NCBI GenBank assembly: GCA_003255065.1
Contig: QAOA01007732.1
Location: 1 to 64,000 of the forward strand
Source of the DNA: Cercis canadensis
Taxonomy: Eukaryota > Streptophyta > Magnoliopsida > Fabales > Fabaceae
Reading direction: 5' to 3'
Length of the DNA: 64,000 nt
In this document: positions 43,837 to 56,348 of the stretch, in pieces
How positions within the stretch are numbered: position 1 is the stretch's first letter
Layout of the letters: each line of letters opens with the position of its first letter
The notes under the pieces: model-generated
What the model was told of the DNA's origin: nothing
The model's database searches: none
Seen by the model: only the letters and a program-made list of their open reading frames with translations
Program-made: the position numbers and the translations under genes

Positions 43837-46800
43837 TTAAAGTTTACAAGCAGGGAGCGAGGATAAGCTTGTAAGCCAGACAGAATCACTTGCAACAGGC
43901 TCGTGGTCATCGTTCCTATGCCAAGTCCACAATGCATGCGTTGCATTCACCATATCTAATATCCCATGCCCAAAGCTAGCCTCCCTGAATATCGATATCT
44001 CTGGTTTGGGATCTTGGTACCTGTAAATAAATGTAATCACACATCCACACACTCAATTTATTTTTGTCCAAGTTGAGAGTATTGAAATAGAAAAGAAAAT
44101 TAATGAAACAAAATCAATTCAATTACTTGGTTGCGAGGCCCTCTCTGTTTCCACCATCCCCAATTGTGATATGCACTGGACCACAATTGTCAGCTTTGTC
44201 TTTATAAACCCGCGTCTGAAAAAAAAAGAAGCATTAAAATTGGGAGTTGGGCATGTTTGAATTAATAAGATTAAGATTAGGAGGGGATTGATATTGATTA
44301 GGATTACTAACAAAGCGCTCATAGGCGTGAACATGCCCTGCAAAAACAAGATCAACGCGAGCTCGATAGAGCAAGTCTTCCATGGCTGCCTTCATCCCAT
44401 AGGATTGAATCTCACCCTGATGAGCAGTGTTGGAGTTGTACCATGGCGCATGAATTAGAACCACAATCCAAGGAGTCTTTCCCCTCTCCACCTTGTTCAA
44501 GTCACCCTCAAGCCATTTGTACTGTGCAGAATCAGAACCAAAGTCTGTGTATGATCCCAGCATTATAACATGGACAGTAGCCACATCAAAAGAATAGTAC
44601 AAATTAGAATCTGATCCGCTGTCCTCGAAGGGCATTCGCCACCTCGCATTGTAAGCCGTGAATGGTTTGCGGTGGATGAGGGGAATCTTCTCCACCTCAT
44701 GGTTGCCTTGGGTGACCATCCAAGGACGCTGCCTTGCTAATGGCTCAACCAGACGACCAAACGAGTCCCAGAGAGACTGTATAGTATCTGCATAGGACAG
44801 GTCTCCTGGTAACAGCAGCATGTCATAGTTTGAGTCACCAATGTGCTTCAGAGTCGACCTTGTCCAATCTGTTTGCCCAAGATCCCCTGCTTACACAAAA
44901 ATAGCTCCTTTTATTTTATTTTTTTTATTTGTTTACACTCTAAATTCCAACGCACAACTTACAAACCTAAGAACAATCTCAATCGTTAGGGTTAAATTAC
45001 TCTCTTATCGAAATTAAAATATTGATTCATCCATCATCATTCATGTGCTAAATAAATAATATGAGAATAACCCACATATAGTTTATAATTAGGGTTACCT
45101 GCAACGGCAAATTTGAGGGGGAGTTGAGAAGGTGAGGTTTTGAAATTGTATTCTTGGGCTGAATCACCCAAACGGTAGTAGTAGAGTGTGTTGGAGTTGA
45201 GTGGACCGATTAGTACGTCATGAATTTGACCTGACTCATATATCAGGTAACGGTACGAAGAGGTAGTCCCTGTGGCAGAGAATCCACTTGCCCCAGGAGA
45301 TGTACCGTATTCCACTTTTGCAGTAGTTGGGCTGTCTGTGATCCATGATATCCTCATTTTGTCTTGCCCCACCTGAGATATGTGCACCTACAATGCAAAC
45401 TCAACCAATGCTTACTATTACCCTCATAATCATATACACACCTTGTTACCTTTATGCTACTAAGGGGATCCTTCCGTCCTTCCTTCCTTCCTTCCTTCTT
45501 CCCTTTTATTTTCTCTTTCTTTTGCTCTGTTTTTGTTTCATAATCTCGGTAATCTTCGATATTAAAAATATTTGTCAAAGTTTGCATCATTAACCTCGCC
45601 TAACTTGCATTTTAGGTCAAAATGTGTTTATGTTTTGCATTTCTTTTTCCATAAAATCATGTTAGGAACATACCATCGAGCAATTTACAAATTGCATTTA
45701 CTTTATTTCTACTATATATTTTACAAACTGGACAGTGGACAAACAACCTCCCGAGAAGTTAAAAAGTTTTTGAGCCAAAAAATTGGTAATAAATTACATC
45801 TACGGGATGGAAACAAAGATTAAAATATTGGAATTAGTAGCTCTTAACACTAAGATCCCGTGACAAAATAAGATTTCAGTGAATACATCATAAACTCCCT
45901 TCTTTCTTGTATTTATTAGCCACGAGAAAGGGACATTGTTTTATACCAGGGTCATGCCAAAATGAACTCAACAAGAAGAAAATTGTACGTTTAAGAGCTG
46001 ATCCAGTTTTAAATAATGATTTTTTTTTGGGAGGGAGTATAAAAAATGATACTTGAGCAGTGTTATTTACATATTTTTTTCTAAATTTAAATTTAATTAA
46101 AAACACCTACAATGAATCTACTTTAATTTTTTTTTCGGAGTATAAATTAGTTATGAGAAAATCTAAATTTAATTATCAATGACATGTAAATCTAATAACA
46201 TGTCTTCTTAATCAAAAAAATTAAAGAATTTGATGTCGTAAATTCTATTCCAATTATATATTCTGCTTCCCTTTTCTCAACACTTTACACTCATACTTAA
46301 CAAAAAAAATAAATCTGAATTTAATTAAAATAAACTACCATGAATCTACTAATTTGAATGATTTGATGGATACGTGGTGCCTAGAAGCGTCGGTCATGGG
46401 ATGACGTGTGAAGGAATAAATGAATACGTGCCTCTAACTAGGAATCGGCGAGACATTTGGAAATGGGGAGACACAGAGAGACACAGACTCTACTCTCTCT
46501 CTCTCTCTCTAATGGTAATGGAATGGTATGGGTGCCATATTACCAACTCCAACCTCCACCAAACCACCCATGTTGGTAATCCAACTCCTTTCCCTTATCT
46601 CCTTCCCCACCAAAACACAGCACAAATACCATTAATTAAAGCCTCAATTATATCTCCGCAACTACATTCACATTCACTCTCACTCTCACTTTCTTTTTCT
46701 CTTTGTTTTCAAATATATAATGAAAATTAAGCCCATTTTCAATTCACCTGCTGTGGCTAATTACCATTAATACATAATTCACATAAATAAAGTGACTAAT

Positions 46801-46987
46801 TAAACTCTAGCAATCAGAACTCAGAAGGAGGAGTGCGTACCTGTTGTGGTGTTGTGTCAGAATCGGCATCACTGGAATGTGCGACGAAGATTGTTTCACG
46901 AGGCGGTGGCCGGCTGTAGGAATAAACGACGTCGCTGGAGAATCCGATAACTACTATGAGAAACAGGCTCCGCACGCCCATCATCAT
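43837..46987 (-). CDS. Purple acid phosphatase (PAP22-like), gene A
   Basis: This is a secreted Fe(III)-Zn/Mn phosphatase that releases phosphate from organic esters at acid pH. Five exons on the minus strand: 46987-46841, 45387-45099, 44886-44312, 44215-44127 and 44020-43837. Intron phases are 0, 1, 0, 2, and the product is 427 residues. The start at 46987 ([18 protein letters not shown]) gives a signal peptide; the longer frame upstream is less likely. An N-terminal fibronectin-like domain ([15 protein letters not shown]) precedes the metallophosphatase domain. All five metal-binding blocks are present: AGDLG (D147), GDLSYAD (D174, Y177), GNHE (N207, H208), LIHAPWYN and GHVHAYERF. It ends near LPACKL. 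The short plant PAP class (about 430 residues, PAP17-23 range) fits. It lies head to head with gene B. Confidence 0.92.
45474..45502 (+). repeat. (CCTT)n microsatellite in PAP gene A intron 1
   Basis: A tetranucleotide repeat of about six units of CCTT lies within the 1453-bp first intron (45388-46840). Confidence 0.8.
46493..46510 (+). repeat. (CT)n microsatellite in PAP gene A intron 1
   Basis: About nine CT units. Another imperfect CTCACT run lies near 46677. Confidence 0.85.
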
Positions 46988-47158
46988 TTCAATAAGCTCT
47001 ACTCCTCCGACTCCGACAACTCTCCCTCCTACGATAATTCCCAAGGCAAACAGGAGCAAGAGCTGTCACAGTAACATGTGAATGAATCAATGAATCTTCT
47101 CTATGACCGATGTGTTTCACCTCGTACATAAATCTCGTATCGTACCTCTCAATCTATT

Positions 47159-47167
47159 CTTTTTATA
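47159..47167 (-). promoter_or_regulatory. TATA box of PAP gene A
   Basis: The minus strand reads ATTATAAAAAGAAT, about 172-180 bp upstream of the start codon. Confidence 0.5.
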
Positions 47168-49089
47168 ATCATCAATAAAAAATATACAATTAGTTTCGCT
47201 AACTAACAAAGTAACAATCCTCATATTTAGTCTTACCCGGTTACCCATTGCGTTCATACACAGGCCAATTTATTGAGTTCATGTCAACCGTCAAACGTGC
47301 AAGTGTGTGAAGACTCGACAAGGAGATTAGAAAATGATTTCGTTCAATAAAGAGACAAAAGAAAACTTACCAGAAAGCTTTCTGTTTCTAGGGAATTTAT
47401 CGTCACGGATAGTGCGATGAGATCCACCTTTTTTATTGCGGCTACTGTCTCGTAGCTAGTTTTGCCTCTTGGGTTGGGACGCCCAGCTTGATTTTTTCAC
47501 GCACTTAAAAACGGAGAAAAGGGGAGAAGACCGTGAACCAATCAATTCAAGAAAGGGCATGCATCTTCATTCTCTGATTCTTACACGAAATTACAATCAA
47601 TTCGTCAACCAATCTCATTTTCTATATTGCATTTCAAACAATAGGCTAAGTTAGTATAATCCACAGATTGGGAATCAAGGGAAAATAGAAAGTTTAAATA
47701 GCTTTCCATTTCATCTTAAATATGCAAAATGAGGAGAAACATTATATTACCTTATCCCTTATCCCTTCTGTTCTACTCAATTCCATCCTCTTAACAATAT
47801 CTTATTTTCTCTCAAATATAATCTTCCAAACATTTATAATTATATGTAATGCAAAAATTGAGTATAAATTTTGAATTTTCTATGTTTGCTTCATATAATT
47901 TTAGTAATTTATTTCTCAGAAAGATAATTTCCACATATTTTTTTAGTACACACGAGAAAAAAGGAAAAAATTACAGCTTCCAATGGCTCCAGATGGAGCC
48001 AATGAGGAGGAGTCTCAAGACTTGTTTGCACATGAGTTAACTTTCACGTAAACATGTTTGAACTTCATTTGCCATTCCCTGTTCAAGAGATTGCAGATGT
48101 CAAAATCAAAAGGAAAGAAATATCGATTAAGAGGTGTAAGATTCACATGTGCAATCCCAAAACATTCACTGCCTCAGCTCATGGCACATTTGGTATAACA
48201 AATCAATTATTTTCATAATTAGAATGATAATATGGAAAATTTGAAAGAAATGGAAGTTCTTTATCTATTATTTGGTTTCATCACAAAGGAAATGTTATTG
48301 GCTTCCATTACGTATTCATATTTAATATATAGAATAAACATGAAATGAAATCATAATGATGAATAAGTAAGATAAATTAAGAATCAATTCAATTCCAAAT
48401 CATTATTCTCACATTCTAAGAAAGAATGCTGATTATTGTCTCAACTAAATTAAAATAGTCACATTAAGTATTTTTTTTAAATATATGATAGCATAGAGAT
48501 TCAAATTTATTAACCTTTTATAAACTATTTAAACCTTCACTACTACCACATTTGACAGCCTAATTTTTTTCTTTTGTACCAATATAAGAATTCTATACCA
48601 AAAAAAAATAAAATAAGAAATCAGATTCCCATAGAATAGTCAATACCCATAGGGACAGAAATACAATAATTACTTTCACTCATATTTTTTTTTTTTAAAA
48701 AAAAAAGTGTCTTCTCATTTCCACGTAGCAAACATACTCTCAATTCAATCACAAAATTTTGGGCCTATAATCTATTCTCAAAGGCTTACCACCGACTTTG
48801 AAGGCCTCCGCACTGAAGTCCCCACCAATTTAAATAGTTCATGGCATCTAATACACTAGTTTGGAGTTTAGACTACTGAAAAAAAAAAAAAAAAANAAAA
48901 AAAAGGTTTAGCGTTTGGAGTTATGGGTATATTTTTTTTTTTTTTTTTAACAATATGAAATGTATAATATAAAGTTTACACGAGTGAGCTAGTTTGTTAA
49001 AAAACTAAACAGATTCGTTACAAAAGTTGCTAAAGTCCATAGAAAAAAACTAGCTTTTTCAGTTTATATATAATTGTACGACATATATA

Positions 49090-49269
49090 TATTTTTTGGT
49101 TATCCACCGATGTCTGAGTTTCGCCCGACTAATTCGGATTCGAGCAGAGAATGACTACAATAGCGACAAAACTCTCCCAACTGATGCAACTGTATACCCA
49201 AAGCTCGAACCCGAGACCCTTTGTTAAGCTAGAACATTTCTTTACCAAATGATCTACATGTTTGTTGGT
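49090..49269 (-). mobile_element. tRNA-derived SINE with 17-bp target duplication
   Basis: On the minus strand the element starts ACCAACAAACATG and has an A-box-like TTTGGTAAAG and a B-box-like GGGTTCGAGCTT about 35 bp later, the pattern of an RNA polymerase III promoter. It ends in AACCAAAAAATATATA. It is flanked by direct repeats of 17 bp, ATTGTACGACATATATA at 49073-49089 and ATTGTATGACATATATA at 49270-49286, which differ at one base. This is good evidence for insertion by target-primed reverse transcription. Confidence 0.75.
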
Positions 49270-51674
49270 ATTGTATGACATATATAATACTATACTATAA
49301 ACCATTTAATTATAGAATCCCTTGGATCAAGTTAGTGAAAAGATGATGATGTTCACATGGCATGGGTCTTATTCTCACTTCTTAAGACAACTACCTAGTC
49401 TCACTGCCAAACAAATTATCAATCATGCATATGTGTATTTGGCAAAAATTTGTTGTTGTCTAGCTAAATTAATTCAAAAAGTAGATGGTATCTTAAATAT
49501 ATATCCTATATACTCAAATAAGTAACCTCAAAGTCAAAGGTAAATTAAGTAAGAGTACTTTTGTTGTTGTTGTTGGTGCAACAAGCACTCCATGTTTTTA
49601 GCTTGCTTTCTCTTTCACCAAAAGTATAGTCCCAGACGCATGTGAGAATTTCATCACAAAATTGTGAGCAATTAACGCAATCGTCATCAAAGACGACGGT
49701 TTTTAAAGGCGAAATGGCTAACTTGTACCAAATGCATCTATCCTTTACTTTTTCATGGAATAATTAATGTGGCAGAGTTGGCCAACAATACTTTGAAATT
49801 CACTAAATTAATTAATTAAAAATCGTGTTTCATTCAACAAGCTAAGTAACCGAGCATTATATTAATTTAGGCAACTATTATTAATTAGGGGAGAAAGCAA
49901 TTTAGTTATCACTTGTTTTGAAGAACCCCATAAAAGAAAAGTACAAAATTAAAGCTTATACCAACATTCTTTAAACACGCCAAGAAGGGTAAATCTTATC
50001 TTTAATTAAGGTCTATGCAATGCGCATGGGTAGAGGTGTGTAATTAATTCAATGATATTCAATCTGCTTCAAAAATCAGTGTCAATAGACTCAATACGCA
50101 AGATTAAGGATACAAACAGCATTTCTTCAACAAAAAAGCATGTGGTTCATGATTTGAATTGGACCCCTTATCCTCTTGCCATATATCTATATGCTTACAA
50201 AAGCATATATAGTCAACACGCAAAGTGAAAATGAGAAAAGCATTTGAGTGTTGAATTTTAAATTATCGGTTAAAATCAAAATTACAACACTTATGTAACT
50301 TATCTTTTTGATGTCCAGCGTAATCCTGTCATATAGATCAAAACGATGTTTCATTTTCTCTGTGCTTTTTCTTTTGAAATGAATTAGGCATTGTTATTTA
50401 TTAAAAAGTAACTATCAAAGAATTCTTATTATCACTAAATTACTTAATTACTTTAATATTGTGAAACTTTTATGTTTATTTTTTTTTTGTTTTAACGGTA
50501 ATGATATATTAGTACTAGCTTTCACGCACTGAANATTAGTGCTAGCTTTCACGCACTGAAACTAAGTCTCTCATCAGACAATCTTACAAGCACACCCCCC
50601 ACATTAGATATATAGGTGCATTCAAGAGAATTTAATTTTCTTGAATGTTAACTATAGGATTCAAATTTTAGTTGACTTGAATAAATTTATTGCATCTTAA
50701 TCACCATGTTAAAATCCTTGGGGTTACTTTCATTGATAGTGTGTAGAGTTTTGAACCAAAAGCAAATCAAATTTGAACCCTTCTTTTTAGGTGAAAAGTC
50801 ATATAAGTTATTTTTTTTAAAAAAAATAGATTTGTGGTTGTTACCAAGTATATAAGACTATATATATGTCACATAAATTATGAATAATGTTATGTTCACT
50901 GTCATATTTGCTCACATTTTATTATAGTAAACTCCAATTTAATTTACATCGTAAAATTTTAACTAGATCTATTTAATTTTTTTTTATAAATACAACTTAA
51001 ATTTAATATTAAACCGAGTGACAAGAAATTTGAGTATTTATGGGGTGGTTCACCATTTCCATGTAATTACATAAAGATTTTTTATTTTTTTAGAGTGATA
51101 AGGAAGATTCTTTTTGGTACAAGTATATCCAATTATGTAGCTTAATATTTAATATGACCCTTAAATATAATTTGTTTTAGTCTATCTCACTCATTCTCAT
51201 AGAAACTTAATGGCTAACGGGCCGGATTAGCCAATCATACAATAACATACCACATATTGTATTACTGGGCCGGCCATCATTTTTCTCGTGTGTTTCTTGA
51301 TTAAAATGAAGTTAATTATTATTAATTATAAGGCAGCTTTACCATACTTTATAGACATACTCTTATAAAAATAAGAGAGTATTTAACTTTCACTAATATA
51401 GAATATTATAACGTTAATTATATAATTATAACCAACTTTAATTATATACGCATGACATATAAAGATTGAACAATAGACTTATATTGTTATACATCATATA
51501 CATCAAAGCCATGAAAAAAACCTACTTAATTATAATAATAAGAGGCTACTGATACCTAATTGCCAATCAGATGACTGGAAATTCAGATTAAGAATTTGGT
51601 ACCAGAAAATGTATCAATTAAGACTTTGTGGTACAGGTTATCCATGGTGGAATTGTATATATATTTTAGGGAGT

Positions 51675-51848
51675 TGTTATTTTCATATTCTATTATGTTA
51701 ATGTCACACCCTATTTAATGTCTAAATATAATATAGATTAATTTACCCTCATTTAATATAAAATTATTAAATGAGATCAAATTAATTTATATTATATTTA
51801 GATATTAAATAAGATATGACATTAACAAAATTGAATATGAAAATAACA
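51675..51848. mobile_element. Foldback MITE, 174 bp
   Basis: The arms are nearly perfect inverted copies: TGTTATTTTCATATTC at the left is matched by GAATATGAAAATAACA at the right. Similarity continues through GTTAATGTCA and TCTAAATATAATAT almost to the centre. It would form one long hairpin. No target duplication is evident. Confidence 0.65.
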
Positions 51849-51860
51849 TCTTTCCTATTT

Positions 51861-52076
51861 TATCAAATTGACACGAATTCTATGATTAAAAGTATATTTG
51901 TAAGATATTCAAAAAATTACTTCTCCACGTGAATAAGCTAAATTTAAAAAAGAATCACTATTTTCACACTGTATTTTATGATAAGAATATCAAATTGACA
52001 CGAATCTCTATGACTGAAAGCATATTCATAAGATATTCTGATAATTACTTCTACACGTGAATAAGCTAATTTTAAA
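51861..52076 (+). repeat. Direct repeat pair of about 88 bp
   Basis: Segments starting at 51861 and 51988 share ATCAAATTGACACGAAT, AAGATATTC and CACGTGAATAAGCTAA in order, at about 85 percent identity by eye. The first follows the foldback MITE. Confidence 0.7.
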
Positions 52077-52428
52077 ATTCCAAGTCTCTTTAATTTGTTT
52101 AAGTTCCAGTATGCACGTCTTGAACATAGTAAACAAATAAGTAGGCCCACTCTTTACATCTAGCTATCCTCGAGTCAAACAATTACTACATTACTGGAGA
52201 TAAACAAATTAAGAAACTTAAGTATGGATTGCCACGTTCTCAGAAAGGTTAAGACCGTCCTTTCCTTTTGTCACTGCATGATCGCACTACAGTATACAGT
52301 CGCGATTTTAATTTTTGAATAATGATACCTTTACATCCAAATTGAAGTTTTAATAGATACACTTAAATTTAAATGCTGTTAAATATATTTTTAAAGAAAA
52401 AAAAGTGAAAATATGGAAACTTTTTTTC

Positions 52429-52755
52429 GGTAAAGTTACATAAATAATACACATTGCTAAACTATTTACATAAATAAGGCAATTTTTAAACTATTTACCT
52501 AGAAGAAACACTTTTAAATAATTTATTAATTTTTTAACAAAAATTAAACGTGAAAAAAGTCAGCAGTAAACACGCTTTAAAGATAAAGTGTTTCCAAAGA
52601 ACACGCTTTTAGAGGTAAAACGTATTTACTGCTTGACTTTTTCTATGTTTATTTTTGTTAAAATATTCAAAAGTGTCTATTTTAGGTAAATAGTTTAAAA
52701 ACTATCCCATTTGTGTAAATAGTTTGATAATGTGTATTATTTGTGTAACTTTACC
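52429..52755. mobile_element. Foldback element with arms of about 140 bp
   Basis: The left arm starts GGTAAAGTTACATAAATAAT and the right arm ends with the inverted copy ...GTGTAACTTTACC. The arms pair over roughly 140 bp with a short centre that contains two CACGCTTT motifs. Flanks are T-rich, so a target duplication cannot be judged. Part of it is repeated at 52862-53104. Confidence 0.7.
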
Positions 52756-52820
52756 TTTTTTTTTTCTGTCGACCATGCACTGGCTTAGCTACAAGTTGAG
52801 ACATCTCTAGCGCTATGTAT

Positions 52821-52860
<40 letters not shown>

Positions 52861-53177
52861 NATATTTTATTAATTTTTTAACAAAAATTAAACGTAAAAA
52901 AAGTCAGCAGTAAACACGCTTTAAAGATAAAGTGTGTTCCCAAAGAACACGCTTTTAGAGGTAAAACGTATTTACTGCCTGACTTTTTCTATGTTTATTT
53001 TTGTTAAAATATTCAAAAGTGTCTATTTTAGGTAAATAATTTGAAAACTACCCCATTTGTGTAAATAGTTTGATAATGTGTATTATTTGTGTAACTTTAC
53101 CTTTTTTTTTCTGTCGACCATGCACTGGCTTAGCTACAAGTTGAGACATCTCTAGCGCTATGTATATCCTTTTTTTN
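52521..53177 (+). repeat. Near-identical direct duplication bounded by N bases
   Basis: 52521-52834 and about 52867-53176 are the same sequence apart from a few single-base differences. Single N bases stand at 52861 and 53177, on both sides of the second copy. It is either a true tandem duplication or, more likely, two alleles or contig ends placed side by side. Confidence 0.8.
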
Positions 53178-53750
53178 TTCTTTTTTTTTTTCAATTTTCA
53201 TCTTGTAGTATAGATATATTGTTGTTAGGTGAAAACGAAACTTCTTTATCGAACATCTTTCCTTACTTTTATCATATCAAGACAAGATATGTATTTTATG
53301 TGCATATGAGATATAATGTTTGTTTATATGTTATTTATCTTGTTATATGTATATGCCGACAAATTAAGGAAAGCTTGCTACCTAGGAGAACATCTTATAT
53401 GTTAGATTCGCACAAATTATACTTGCCAATGACTATTGTATTAATGGGAGATTAATTTGTGGTAGTTTGAACTTTTAAACAGCATTAAAATGAATATATA
53501 GCAACGTTGTCATGTCCAAGAAAAAGGCCAAGGCGAAGATGAAAATGAGTAATTGACAATGACAAAGCGAGGCAAACCCAGCCAAGAAGTGGGGAAGTTA
53601 ACTAGAGGCTTTCGCGTGGTCGTTGCTGTAAGATTATCCAACCATTTTCAAACAAACTTACTTGACGCCATTATCATCGTCCCTCCAGCCTCCAACACAA
53701 AATAATTTATTATTTCATTATTCTATTTTCTGGAACTCTCTCCAGCTCCT

Positions 53751-53758
53751 TTATATAA
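53751..53758 (+). promoter_or_regulatory. TATA box of PAP gene B
   Basis: CCTTTATATAATCC, about 76-83 bp upstream of the start codon. Confidence 0.6.
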
Positions 53759-53833
53759 TCCACATGCACCCACCAAATTCAGATCAAATCCTAAGTTGTT
53801 GTTAACTTATTATTAGCTCACAATAAGGAAAAA

Positions 53834-56348
53834 ATGAACAAAATGGAGAAATGGTGGTTGCCTTTTCCCGTGTTCTTTCTCCTCCTGCACATGATGATAA
53901 TCTGTTTGATGCTCTTCCCCCAACCCTTACAATCACAGGGGAATGAGTTTTCTCGTCAACCTTCTCGCCAAATAATCCACACTCCCCACCACCGCTCCGA
54001 AGCCGAACCTCAACAGGTTCCATCATTCTTTTTTAATAAATTTCCTTTTATTGCTAACAATAATCTTCTCAAGTTCATCATCTTTCTGTAATTAATTAAG
54101 GTGCATATTTCGCTGGTGGGGGAGGAGCATATGAGAGTGTCGTGGGTGACGGAAGCCAAGCACGCAGAATCTATTGTTGAATACGGAACGGTGTCGGGGA
54201 AATACACTGAAAAGGCAACAGGGGAGCATACCTCGTACCAATACTTCTTTTACAGCTCCGGCAAGATTCACCATGTTAAAATCGGACCTTTGAAGCCCTC
54301 TACCACTTACTTCTACCGCTGCGGAGCCTCTGGACCCGAATTTTCCTTCAAGACACCTCCTGCCACCTTGCCCATTGAGTTCGCGGTGGTCGGTAAGTTT
54401 GCCAATCTTAATTTATTTTCAATCACGTTATCACTTGTTTTGCTTTGCATTTTAGTTTTAAGTATAAACTATTTTTTGATCTATGAAAAAATATATGTAT
54501 AATCCTTTTAAGTTCTTAAATTTTTTTTAATGTTATTTGACATTAAAATAGTTCTGCTAACTCCAACCTATTAAACTAGTTATATTAGTATTTAACGTGT
54601 TATGTGAAAAATTTTATCAATTTTTACTAAAGAAAATTACTAGATCTCAATTTCTTTAAAGCAAGTTAGTTAGTGGCTGCTTCAAGCCAACGCAAAGGTT
54701 GCAAAGGAATCAGGATAACGAGGGTGAGGGATGTACACCACTCGTTAATGAAAACATAGGACAAGAAGAATCTTTTGCAATGAATAAACCATATGCCTCT
54801 AATCCCTGTCCATTTTGCCCCTCAATTTGAAACTCAACAATTTTTTCTTTCTGGGAGGAAAATGCAAAACAATCTGAAACTTCCCCATATTTTGATTTAT
54901 AGCGTACATGACTTAATCAGACGTAGAATTATACATTAGAACACAGATTATTACTTCAATAATGTATTAATTAATATGTGTGCTAGCTATTCTTAAGTTT
55001 CTACATACTAAAAAAAAATGGTGTTATATAATTACAAATGATATTATATTAATAATTGTTGTTTAAAAAGTTGAGAGGCTTAGCGTGCATATAACATTAC
55101 TTGCCTAACCTTTCTTCCTTATGCTGTCTACAAAATACAAATAGAGTATAGTTGACTTGTTTCTAACTTTCTATTTCCCCCCTCTTTTCCACATATGATG
55201 GATTAATAGTTGACTGGGTGTTTAATTGCTATCACATGCTAATAAATGAGTGTATTATGCAGGCGATTTGGGACAAACTGAATGGACGGCATCAACCCTA
55301 AAGCACGTTGATAGCAGAGACTACGATGTGTTTTTGCTACCAGGAGATCTCTCTTACGCCGATACCCAACAACCGCTATGGGACTCGTTTGGGCGCTTAG
55401 TGGAACCATACGCAAGTAAGCGCCCTTGGATGGTCACCCAAGGCAACCACGAGATTGAGATATTCCCAATTATCTACCCAGAGGGTTTCAAGGCCTACAA
55501 TTCTCGTTGGCGAATGCCGTACGAGGAGAGTGCCTCAACCTCGAACCTCTACTATTCCTTTGAGGTTGCCTCTACCCACATTCTCATGCTGGGTTCTTAC
55601 ACCGATTTCAATGCTGACTCCGACCAATACAAGTGGCTTCAATCTGACTTGGCAAAAATTGATAGGAGGAGGACCCCTTGGGTAATTGCGATTGTGCATG
55701 CACCTTGGTATAATACCAATGACGCACACCAAGGTGAAGGTGAAAGCATGAGACAAGCCATGGAAGAGTTGCTCTATAAGGCCCGAGTTGACTTGGTTTT
55801 TGCTGGCCATGTTCATGCATACGAACGCTTCGTATGTCACTTTTTTGTTGTCGTTAATAATCAAATTTCTTTAGTTTTAAATGAATGTGCTATTTATTTT
55901 GGATTATTTGCATTATTGCAGACTCGAATTCACAACAACGAGGCTGATTCCTGTGGTCCGATCTACGTGACGATTGGGGATGGAGGAAACCGTGAGGGAC
56001 TTGCTTTAACGTGAGCTACAATTCATTAACTTTTGGTTTATAACTATTGATGTCCTAATTTTTAATTTTTATTAACTATTTTTTAAAATTCTTTTGGGGT
56101 TTCAACATACATAATATTTCTGCATATATGTTGGCAACAGGTTTAAGAATCCTCCTAGCCCATTGTCATTGTATAGAGAGCCAAGCTTTGGACATGGAAG
56201 GTTGAGAATAGTGAACGAAACACATGCACATTGGGCATGGCACCGCAACAATGACTCTGATGCATTTGTGGCTGACAATCTCTGGATACATAGTTTAAGC
56301 ACTACGAAACCATGCTGGGACTCATCAGTATCTCACGATGAACTCTAA
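53834..56348 (+). CDS. Purple acid phosphatase (PAP22-like), gene B
   Basis: This is a paralogue of gene A with the same architecture: five exons (53834-54016, 54101-54392, 55263-55831, 55922-56010, 56141-56348), intron phases 0, 1, 0, 2, and 446 residues. A hydrophobic N-terminus (WWLPFPVFFLLLHMMIICLM) is a signal peptide or anchor. The fibronectin-like domain begins VHISLVGEEHMRVSW. Metal-binding blocks are complete: [36 protein letters not shown]. The C-terminal block REPSFGHGRL and ETHAHWAWHRNND is typical. The first of two nearby ATGs (MNKMEKWW) is used. The first donor (CAG-GTTCCA) is weak, but the join agrees with gene A, where exon 2 also begins GTG CAT/CAC. It should act outside the cell or in the vacuole in phosphate scavenging. 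Confidence 0.92.
54393..55262 (+). other. Intron 2 of PAP gene B
   Basis: An 870-bp AT-rich intron with GT-AG ends. The corresponding intron in gene A is only 212 bp. No inserted gene or clear element was recognised. Confidence 0.7.

Larger units (their letters stand above)
47170..53750. other. Intergenic region between the head-to-head PAP genes
   Basis: No gene is found. It contains a SINE (49090-49269), two foldback elements (51675-51848, 52429-52755), a direct repeat pair (51861/51988) and four N bases, two or three of which flank repeated sequence. Confidence 0.6.

Noticed and set aside
55535..55864. Minus-strand frame inside PAP gene B exon 3
   Set aside because: Antisense shadow of the phosphatase catalytic exon.
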